Below, in pieces: positions 1 through 4,848 of a DNA stretch of 9,679 nt (position 1 is its first letter; the number at the start of each line of letters is the position of its first letter). Under the pieces are notes generated by a model. That model saw only the letters and a program-made list of their open reading frames with translations, was not told the origin of the DNA and made no database searches. A program made the position numbers and the translations under genes. The DNA is from Planctomycetota bacterium (GTDB lineage: Bacteria; Planctomycetota; Planctomycetia; Planctomycetales; Planctomycetaceae). The stretch covers positions 1 to 9,679 of the forward strand of contig JAEYWB010000826.1 in NCBI GenBank assembly GCA_023429275.1. The letters are read 5' to 3'.

Positions 1-64
1 CCGCTTCCATGCCGGTTGCGGCGATAAGAACCAGAAGTGGCACGAGAGAGAAGAGGCGAGACAT
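1..64 (-). CDS. N-terminal signal peptide of a truncated exported protein
   Basis: Reading leftward from an ATG at 64-62, 21 codons are visible before the window ends. The peptide begins MSRLFSLVPLLVLIAA and continues TGMEA. It has one basic residue, a hydrophobic core of about 12 residues and small residues after it, as in a Sec signal peptide. A GGGG stretch sits 6 bases upstream of the ATG and could serve as a weak ribosome binding site. The mature protein is outside the window, so no function can be given. The gene is divergent from the prepilin-like gene at 547. It is probably real, because the signal-peptide pattern starts exactly at the ATG, but chance cannot be excluded with so few codons. 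Confidence 0.55.
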   Translation of the reverse strand, partial: MSRLFSLVPLLVLIAATGMEA

Positions 65-546
65 AGGAGTCCCCGAAGCAGGAGGGCCAGCCGAAGGATT
101 TCAGCGTACCGGATCGCCGCCCCCTTCGCACGCGGTTCCCGAACGTTTCGCCGCTCCGCGCGGAGTGCGGCGGCGGAGAGGCGAAGCAGAGAGCCGTTCC
201 GGATGGCGCGACTGGACCGGTCGCACAGACGCGTCGACAGGGGGGCTCGCGTTGCCGAAAGGCATCATTGTCTCAGCCCCTGATCCGATCAGAACTTACG
301 ACAATCCTGGGGCGGGATGTTGCGGAGACACCACAGCCTCCCGTTCACCGGGGCCGCTCGTCCTGACAGCCAACAGGCCACTCAGCGATCGCAGTATCCT
401 CTCTCACTGAAATGGGTTGCGGTGACGCGAGCAAACAGGCGTCAAGATTTCTTGGCGCGCCAATCTGCCTTGGCACCGCCGCTGCTTTACGTCTCCTGCA
501 TCACCGACAACAACCCAACCGACTGATACCGAAAGCACTGACCACC
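65..546. other. Divergent intergenic spacer, no convincing gene
   Basis: This 482-base spacer lies between two divergently transcribed genes and should hold both promoters. Open frames here (for example a plus-strand frame at 9-410) are Arg/Pro/Ser-rich, have no family resemblance and overlap the signal peptide gene, so I treat them as chance. Short dyads are present: CTGATC-C-GATCAG at 280-292, TTGGCGCGCCAA at 452-463, and a GC-rich dyad at 149-172 (CGCCGC and TCCGC against GCGGA and GCGGCG, with a 2-base bulge). None has a clear -35/-10 pair around it. No RNA gene was recognised. Confidence 0.5.
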
Positions 547-825
547 ATGACCCGCCTCCTGAATGCTCTTGTCCGCGACGAAGCTGGTTTCATCGTTTCC
601 GCCGAACTCGTCCTCGTCGCCTCGATCGCGGTCCTCGGCCTGATCGTCGGTCTCAGCGAAGTCTCTCTCAACGTCAACAACGAACTCGAAGACGTCGGCT
701 CGGCCTTCGCCTCGATCGACCAGGGCTACTGCGTCCAGGGGCTCAATGGCCATAAGGGACACCGCAAGGGAAGCAGCTTCCAGGACTGCCCGGAGTTCTG
801 TGCTGGCCAGTACGACGTTCAGTGA
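547..825 (+). CDS. Short Flp/prepilin-like membrane protein (92 aa)
   Basis: The protein has a short basic leader (residues 1-12), then D-E-A-G-F at 11-15, and a hydrophobic stretch at about 15-36 with Glu20. This layout resembles class III signal peptides of type IV and Flp pilins, which are cut after Gly by a prepilin peptidase and then keep a hydrophobic helix carrying a Glu. Here Glu would be at +6 after cutting between G14 and F15, whereas classical pilins have it at +5. The helix is followed by an acidic Asn/Glu patch (NVNNELEDVGSAF) and a tail with Cys at 62, 81 and 85, which could form disulfides. I recall very similar short proteins from planctomycete genomes, often annotated as hypothetical. 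The ATG at 547 is chosen because homologous sequence begins there; upstream in-frame sequence looks non-coding. No clear Shine-Dalgarno is visible. The gene stands alone, with its own terminator at 905-941. The family resemblance is clear; a pilus role is inferred. Confidence 0.8.
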   Translation: MTRLLNALVRDEAGFIVSAELVLVASIAVLGLIVGLSEVSLNVNNELEDVGSAFASIDQGYCVQGLNGHKGHRKGSSFQDCPEFCAGQYDVQ

Positions 826-830
826 GAAGA

Positions 831-851
831 GGCTGTAGGCTGTAGGCTGTA
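831..851. repeat. Tandem heptamer GGCTGTA, three copies
   Basis: Three perfect head-to-tail copies of GGCTGTA follow the stop codon of the prepilin-like gene by five bases, with two further bases (GG) of a fourth unit. The repeat is too short for a CRISPR and has no gene-like content. It lies between the stop codon and the terminator, so it is transcribed as part of the 3' untranslated region. Confidence 0.85.
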
Positions 852-904
852 GGACTTAGATCACCCTGCTGCCGGCCGACGCCGTAGACACGACCTGATT
901 CCCG

Positions 905-941
905 ACAAGCCCCGGACTGTCCCCGGGGCTTGTTTCTTTTT
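905..941 (+). terminator. Intrinsic terminator of the prepilin-like gene
   Basis: A perfect 11-bp stem (ACAAGCCCCGG at 905-915 pairing with CCGGGGCTTGT at 923-933) has a 7-base loop and runs directly into TTTCTTTTT at 933-941. The T tract is on the plus strand only. The other flank has no T run when read from the opposite strand, so it does not serve the minus-strand gene ending at 999. Confidence 0.9.
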
Positions 942-998
942 GCGCCGACTGACACGCGGCGGGAGCGTTTAGGAGCGGACCTCTGCGAAGCAGCCGCT

Positions 999-1505
999 TC
1001 AAGGTCGACGCGTCCAGTCGAGCTTCAGGACGAGGAAACGGGTCGTGAACCCGAACCCGCGATCCTGTCGCGGCGGTTCGAACTTCGCCGCTCCCGGTAC
1101 GATCCCCGAGTATTCCCCTGTCTCGTAACCGAAGGCGTGAAACTGATCGCCGACCCTCGGGTCCGCTCCGCGAGCTGAGGGAAAGCGGATTCGGCTCGTC
1201 ACCATCGGTTTGTCCAACAGCCGGCCATTGATTTCCCCCACCTGGGCAATCGGGTCACCGGAGTCCCCTTTGCCCAGTTGAGGATTCGGGATGACCGTCC
1301 CCCTCAACTCAATGATCGTTCCGAGCGGATAACCAAACGACCCGACGATTCCTCGATCGGCGAGTTCCTCCAGCGAGATCGGAGGACGCTGCTGACGAAC
1401 TTCCTGCCGGGGCGCTGGGATTGGACGAGGCTGTCCCTTCGAGACTGCGGCAATTCCGACGATGGCCGATAGCGCGGCAAGGCCCGACAGCACGGGGAGT
1501 TTCAT
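999..1505 (-). CDS. Small secreted protein of unknown function (168 aa)
   Basis: The start is the ATG at 1505-1503, because GAGG lies 7 bases upstream (1515-1512) and the protein then opens with a signal peptide: Lys2 and a hydrophobic core at residues 5-21. A Pro/Arg/Gln-rich linker follows (about 25-43), then a compact domain at about 44-162 rich in beta-strand patterns. Features that look conserved are FGYPLGTIIELRGTVI (57-72), a Gly/Asp loop at 79-84, INGRLLDKP (92-100) and FGYETGEYSGI (125-135). The pattern of short strands with PLGT and GYE-G-Y-G turns suggests a small beta-barrel, perhaps OB-like, but that is inference. I cannot name a family. The gene starts 64 bases after the stop of the 312-residue secreted protein on the same strand, so the two are probably co-transcribed. 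No intrinsic terminator is visible after its stop. Confidence 0.8.
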   Translation of the reverse strand: MKLPVLSGLAALSAIVGIAAVSKGQPRPIPAPRQEVRQQRPPISLEELADRGIVGSFGYPLGTIIELRGTVIPNPQLGKGDSGDPIAQVGEINGRLLDKPMVTSRIRFPSARGADPRVGDQFHAFGYETGEYSGIVPGAAKFEPPRQDRGFGFTTRFLVLKLDWTRRP

Positions 1506-1569
1506 CAGATGCCTCGTTGATGAAGTTCGATCGGAGTGAAGCCCGGTCGATGGTCTATTCGCAGCGCCG

Positions 1570-2508
1570 TTACTTTGTGCTTCCCGAGAACAGCCAGTCA
1601 CCAGGGGCGAGCCGAAGGCGGTCCTGCTTGGATGCGACCTCAGTCCGCAACTTCTTGAGCAGCTTCTCTTCCTGGCCATTCACGATCTCCCGCAGGACCG
1701 CGCGTCCGCCGTCCCCAACCGCTTCCGCCAGGTCGCCTCGCAACGGTCCGATCTTGCGGGCCCGGTACTCCACGAGCGTCAGATTGAGGCCATCGACCTG
1801 AGGAACAAGACGCAGCTCCGGAAGGGCTCCCTTGAACTCGGTCTCCACGGCATAGTTGAGGGCCACGTCGATCCGCATCGTTCCTGTGCCGTGGACTGAG
1901 CCGTTCAGCCCCTTCACCCCCATCGTCCACAGCTCCATCCTGGCGTCGACGAACGCTTCGAACTGCGCCGAGATCAGGAGGTGCTGGCGAGCATCGCGAT
2001 GACCGCGATCATGGATCGTGACGAGGACCGTCCGTTCCGGTTCGATCAGCTTCACTCGGTATCGCCGCCACAGTCCGTGATTGACCATCGCGGTCCGCTT
2101 GGCCAGACGCAGGTTGCCGTTCCGCACATCGGCGTTGATCCCGTCGAAGACGCGGTTCTGCTTTCCCCAGTCCTTGATGTTCTCGTAGTCCTGGGGGATC
2201 AGAGAGACCGCCAGTCCCTTGAGGATCTCTTCCCAAGCGGCGTAGGACGGGGGCTCCGGGTCCGGAACGGCCAGCGGCCGGCCGATCGGCGGAAGCACAG
2301 GGGGCAGTGAAGGGGCCTGCGGAACGGAAGGAACGGGCGCGGGGGGAAGACGAGGCGCCGGCAGCGACGCGGGAGGAGCCGGGTCGGGACGTCCGGGGAG
2401 GCTCGGACGGTCGGGAGGGGGCAGGATCGGTCCCGGGTCGGCGGCCGCGACCCCGCCGAGGAGAAGGAGACCTGCCAGGAAGGCGAAAGTGCTCTGCGGC
2501 TGGTTCAC
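1570..2508 (-). CDS. Secreted proline-rich protein, possible TULIP-like domain (312 aa)
   Basis: A GTG start at 2508-2506 is chosen: GAGG lies about 8 bases upstream, and the reading begins exactly at a signal peptide (residues 1-23, core FAFLAGLLLLGGVAAA, cut near Ala23). Upstream codons to 2682 look non-coding. Residues 25-87 are a Pro/Ala-rich linker, probably spanning peptidoglycan or the envelope. The domain at about 88-310 contains WGKQNRVFDGINADV (114-128), VNHGLWRRYRVKLIEP (142-157), then long alternating strands, and ends in IGPLRGDLAEAVGDGG followed by an amphipathic helix ending in EEKLLKKL (280-287). Long amphipathic strands with a terminal helix recall lipid-binding TULIP/SMP folds; that is inference from pattern only. 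I recall planctomycete proteins with the same VNHG-W-RRY region, all without known function. It is the first gene of a probable two-gene unit with the 168-residue secreted protein downstream. Confidence 0.82.
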   Translation of the reverse strand: MNQPQSTFAFLAGLLLLGGVAAADPGPILPPPDRPSLPGRPDPAPPASLPAPRLPPAPVPSVPQAPSLPPVLPPIGRPLAVPDPEPPSYAAWEEILKGLAVSLIPQDYENIKDWGKQNRVFDGINADVRNGNLRLAKRTAMVNHGLWRRYRVKLIEPERTVLVTIHDRGHRDARQHLLISAQFEAFVDARMELWTMGVKGLNGSVHGTGTMRIDVALNYAVETEFKGALPELRLVPQVDGLNLTLVEYRARKIGPLRGDLAEAVGDGGRAVLREIVNGQEEKLLKKLRTEVASKQDRLRLAPGDWLFSGSTK

Positions 2509-2906
2509 GGCGGGAACCTCGAGGATCACGGCGCCGGGCTTCAGGCGGCGGGCCGACGGATCGCAAGAGCGCGCTGTTTCGGAATGCGCGCCCGGGATTG
2601 AACGGAATGATAAGAGAGCTGAACAATCCTCACTGCGCGAGTTTTCGCGGGACGAGCGTCCATCGAGCGACATTTCTCCCAAGCCGCCCGAGAGTCACGT
2701 GTTACGCACAAGCCTCGCCCCTCTTGCCCGATTTCCCATGCGCGGTCGTGCGGGTGGCACCGCTCCTGCTGAAGATGTCGATTGTGACGATTGTGCAGGA
2801 TGCAACGCCTGATTCTCCTCGCCAGCCTTTCCCGCGAGTGATGGAATCCCGGGCTCCGCATCACCGGCGGCTGATCCCTGCCGGAGCGCAATACGCCTTT
2901 CCCAAC

Positions 2907-2944
2907 AGAGGGCTGTCCGAATCCGGACAGCCCTCTTTGTGTTT
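2907..2944 (+). terminator. Orphan intrinsic terminator, plus strand
   Basis: A perfect 13-bp stem (AGAGGGCTGTCCG at 2907-2919 with CGGACAGCCCTCT at 2924-2936) has a 4-base AATC loop and is followed by TTGTGTTT. The T-rich tail is only on the plus-strand side. No plus-strand gene is recognised upstream within the spacer; the nearest annotated genes upstream are on the opposite strand. It may end a small RNA, a short peptide message, or be left from a lost gene. Confidence 0.8.
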
Positions 2945-3000
2945 CATTCCCGTGAGAACGTCACGGTCATCCTGCCGGGCTTTCGAACTCGATCTGATGA

Positions 3001-3034
3001 CGAGAATGCAGCTTGCATCATCTCGATATGATGC
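3001..3034. repeat. Overlapping alternative inverted repeats upstream of manA
   Basis: CGAGA-ATGCA (3001-3010) can pair with TGCAT (3014-3018) and TCTCG (3021-3025), with a 3-base loop and a 2-base bulge. The overlapping GCATCAT (3015-3021) can instead pair with ATGATGC (3028-3034). The two pairings exclude each other. They lie 150-190 bases ahead of the manA start and downstream of the orphan terminator. They could form an operator or a leader RNA switch; function is unproven. Confidence 0.5.
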
Positions 3035-3189
3035 CAATGATCTATTTTCTGGTCTCTGATCCTCCGCACATGCCGACGACAACCGTCGGCCCCTTCCTCC
3101 CTCTCCCTTGCCCCAGGGAGCCGTCCTGATTCGCCGGACCGGAGCGTTCGGCAATCGTTTCGTGCCAATTCACTAACGGCCACAACCTC

Positions 3190-4326
3190 ATGACAGTGGG
3201 TCCGATGAGCAAGACCGCCCCTGCTGCCGACCGGACCCTCGTTACCGGCGTCTCGACGACGCCGGGTCTGACTGGAGAACAGCCCTTCGTGCCACCGCGA
3301 GGTCCTTCGAATGGATCCTCCCGTAGCGGGGAGTCTTTCCAGTTCCTGCAGCCGCTCGAATTCCTCCCGTGGCTCCGGCCTCAGATCTGGGGAGGACGGT
3401 CGCTCGTGCGCGGCCGGGGCGAAAACGTGAAAGACGATGTGCTGATCGGCGAATCGTGGGAGCTGTGCGGGCTGGCGGACCGGGGGAGCGTCCTGCGGGA
3501 CGCCGCCGCGCCGCCGCGCCTGGACGAGCTCTGGACGCGACATGGCGGAGCGTGGCGGGGTCTCCAGGCCGCCGAGAAGGAGTTCCCCTGGCTGATCAAG
3601 AGGCTCGAATGCCGCGACTGGCTTTCGATGCAGGTTCATCCGGACGAGCAGGCCGCGCGGCGGCACGGCACCGGCGTCACCGGCAAGTTTGAGACGTGGT
3701 ATATCGTCGCGACCGCTCCCGACGCCGAGATCCTCATCGGTCCCCGGGCCGGCGTGACGCGGGAAGAGATTCAGCGTGCGACGACCGACCCGGGCGAAGC
3801 TCTGTCCGCCTGGCGTCCGCTGCTGGATTCCATCCGGCCCAGCGCCGGCGACTTCGTCGTCATCCCAGCCGGAACGATTCACACAGCCCGCGGAGTCGAG
3901 CTCTGGGAGATCCAGACTCCCTCTGAAATCACCTATCGCCTCTGCGACTGGGGCCGTCTCGGCTTTGACGGAAAGCCCCGCGAACTGCATGTCGAGAAGG
4001 CGTGCGATGCGGTGAACGACTGGCCGCACCGGGCCGGCGTCGTTCCGGGAGTCCCCTTGAGCTCAGAGGGCCGCCGCGTCCTGCTCGAACGCCCGTTTCG
4101 AGTCGAGGAGCTGTCACTGGGACATTCAGCGGTCGAACTGCCGGTCAACGACCTGACTGTTCTTTGCACCGTTGCCGGAGAGTGCGAGCTGCTCTGGGAC
4201 GAAGGCCGCCTCCCCCTGACAGAGGGAAGCTGCATCCTGCTCCCGGCCCCGCTGAAGAAGGCGACACTGGCGAGCACCGGCGATCCCGCCCGGATCCTGA
4301 GCGTCACGTATCCGGCGGAACGCTGA
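3190..4326 (+). CDS. manA: Class I mannose-6-phosphate isomerase
   Basis: It interconverts mannose-6-phosphate and fructose-6-phosphate in the cytoplasm with a zinc ion held in a cupin barrel. The signature regions are visible: PWLRPQIWGGR (60-70), IGESWELCG (86-94), WLSMQVHPDEQAA (144-156), KFETWYIV (166-173), GDFVVIPAGTIHTARGVELW (220-239) and ITYRLCDWGR (247-256). By family knowledge the zinc ligands are Gln148, His150, Glu168 and His231, and Arg250 is the active-site arginine; all are present. The total of 378 residues exceeds the usual 300-330 of the short Bacillus-type enzyme because of about 55 extra N-terminal residues rich in Ser, Thr, Pro and Gly. No Shine-Dalgarno decides the start: ATG at 3190 or 3205 and GTG at 3289 (GGAG 11 bases upstream) are all possible, so the extension may be partly untranslated. 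It stands alone, with a hairpin at 4382-4413 after it. The enzyme family is secure; the exact start is not. Confidence 0.93.
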   Translation: MTVGPMSKTAPAADRTLVTGVSTTPGLTGEQPFVPPRGPSNGSSRSGESFQFLQPLEFLPWLRPQIWGGRSLVRGRGENVKDDVLIGESWELCGLADRGSVLRDAAAPPRLDELWTRHGGAWRGLQAAEKEFPWLIKRLECRDWLSMQVHPDEQAARRHGTGVTGKFETWYIVATAPDAEILIGPRAGVTREEIQRATTDPGEALSAWRPLLDSIRPSAGDFVVIPAGTIHTARGVELWEIQTPSEITYRLCDWGRLGFDGKPRELHVEKACDAVNDWPHRAGVVPGVPLSSEGRRVLLERPFRVEELSLGHSAVELPVNDLTVLCTVAGECELLWDEGRLPLTEGSCILLPAPLKKATLASTGDPARILSVTYPAER

Positions 4327-4381
4327 TTCACCGCAGGAACGAAGGGATCTGCCGGAACGGAAGCCGCCGGATCGCCTGATC

Positions 4382-4413
4382 CTCGCCGCATCCGCAAACC
4401 GGACGCGGGCGAG
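4382..4413. terminator. Hairpin between convergent manA and the 55-residue gene
   Basis: CTCGCCGC at 4382-4389 pairs with GC-G-GGCGAG at 4405-4413 (one bulged G), and inside it TCCG (4391-4394) pairs with CGGA (4400-4403) around a CAAAC loop. That gives 12 base pairs in total. No T run follows on either strand, so it is not a classical intrinsic terminator, but its place between two converging genes suggests a bidirectional stop or a 3'-end stabiliser. Confidence 0.4.
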
Positions 4414-4436
4414 CTCCGACTCGTCTGATGCTCAGA

Positions 4437-4604
4437 CTACGCGACCTTCTTGTTCGCCTTGAGAATGTGGTCGATGATCTGGCAGCCGGAGGCGAGGAGA
4501 ATCCGCTTGACGTGCGGGTCGGTGCTCTTTGCCGCCTGCTTTTCGATCGAATCGACCAGCTTGAGGGCGCTTGCGAGTTCGATGGTCGACGGTGCTGCAG
4601 ACAT
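4437..4604 (-). CDS. Small helical protein of unknown function (55 aa)
   Basis: The ATG at 4604-4602 has a very strong Shine-Dalgarno (AGGGAGG ending 5 bases before it), better than any other in the window. This argues that this short frame is translated. The protein has no signal peptide or membrane segment. It looks mostly helical: residues 6-26 (IELASALKLVDSIEK region) and 31-50 (VKRILLASGCQIIDHILKAN), separated by STDP, with one Cys at 41 and a basic C terminus (KANKKVA). Two amphipathic helices would suit a small dimerising or protein-binding module. I do not recognise a family. It is divergent from acs, with 244 bases between the two starts, and convergent with manA. A longer frame extends upstream in the same register, but its codons look non-coding. 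Coding status is likely; function is unknown. Confidence 0.7.
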   Translation of the reverse strand: MSAAPSTIELASALKLVDSIEKQAAKSTDPHVKRILLASGCQIIDHILKANKKVA

Positions 4605-4665
4605 GGATCCCTCCCTGGGCTGATGGACAGCTGCGGCGCGGCGGGCCGCGGCGTTGCTGCTCAGG

Positions 4666-4681
4666 ATCGTTCCGCAACGAT
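4666..4681. promoter_or_regulatory. Dyad ATCGTT-N4-AACGAT in the acs divergent region
   Basis: A perfect 6+6 inverted repeat with a 4-base centre (CCGC) lies 61 bases ahead of the 55-residue gene and 106 bases ahead of the acs -35 candidate. The geometry suits a dimeric repressor or activator site. A dyad of this size is also expected a few times by chance in a window this long, so it is only a candidate. Confidence 0.25.
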
Positions 4682-4771
4682 TTGCTCCCGCAGGATTCGC
4701 CGCGGGGCCCTCCGCGTTTGCGCAACCCGCAAGGTCCCCGCGCCAGGTGCCTGCCCGGCGCCGTCCGCCGC

Positions 4772-4800
4772 TTGAATCCCCCCCCGGGCAGCCGTAGCAT
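4772..4800 (+). promoter_or_regulatory. Candidate sigma70-type promoter of acs
   Basis: TTGAAT at 4772-4777 and TAGCAT at 4795-4800 are separated by exactly 17 bases, each matching four of six consensus positions. A start near 4807 would give a leader of about 42 bases before the acs ATG. The C/G-rich spacer is unusual, and planctomycete promoters are poorly defined, so support is moderate. Confidence 0.4.
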
Positions 4801-4848
4801 CGGCCGACTTCGATTTCTTGTTTGAGATTGCCAGGGGAGCGTCGCCTC

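Larger units (their letters stand above)
2509..3189. other. Long divergent spacer with terminator and inverted repeats
   Basis: This 681-base spacer separates the secreted-protein operon (minus) from manA (plus). It contains a small hairpin CGCGA-GTTT-TCGCG at 2636-2649, a short tandem ACGATTGTG-like duplication near 2779-2796, a strong plus-strand terminator at 2907-2944, a dyad CGTGA/TCACG at 2951-2965, overlapping inverted repeats at 3001-3034, and GCCGACG/CGTCGGC at 3072-3090. Long open frames crossing it on either strand have no family features and read through the terminator hairpin, so I regard them as non-coding. No tRNA or known riboswitch was recognised. Confidence 0.6.

Noticed and set aside
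280..292. Palindrome CTGATC-C-GATCAG in the first spacer
   Set aside because: Its size is within chance expectation and no supporting promoter was found.
9..410. A 133-codon plus-strand frame at the left edge
   Set aside because: It overlaps the signal peptide gene on the other strand, is low in hydrophobic residues and shows no recognisable family pattern.
452..463. Perfect palindrome TTGGCGCGCCAA, about 85 bases ahead of the prepilin-like gene
   Set aside because: A perfect 12-base palindrome is expected roughly twice by chance in a 9.7-kb window, and no promoter elements flank it. Kept only as a note.
831..851. CRISPR-like reading of the heptamer repeats
   Set aside because: The units are 7 bases with no spacers, so this is a short tandem repeat and not a CRISPR array.
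2307..3059. A 250-codon plus-strand frame across the secreted gene and the spacer
   Set aside because: Its first part is antisense to the 312-residue secreted protein and its last part reads through a 13-bp terminator hairpin. Composition is Arg/Gly/Pro-rich with no domain.
2944..4029. A 361-codon minus-strand frame opposite manA
   Set aside because: Same explanation: a shadow of a well-supported gene, with no signal sequence, domain or ribosome binding site. It also runs into the orphan terminator region.
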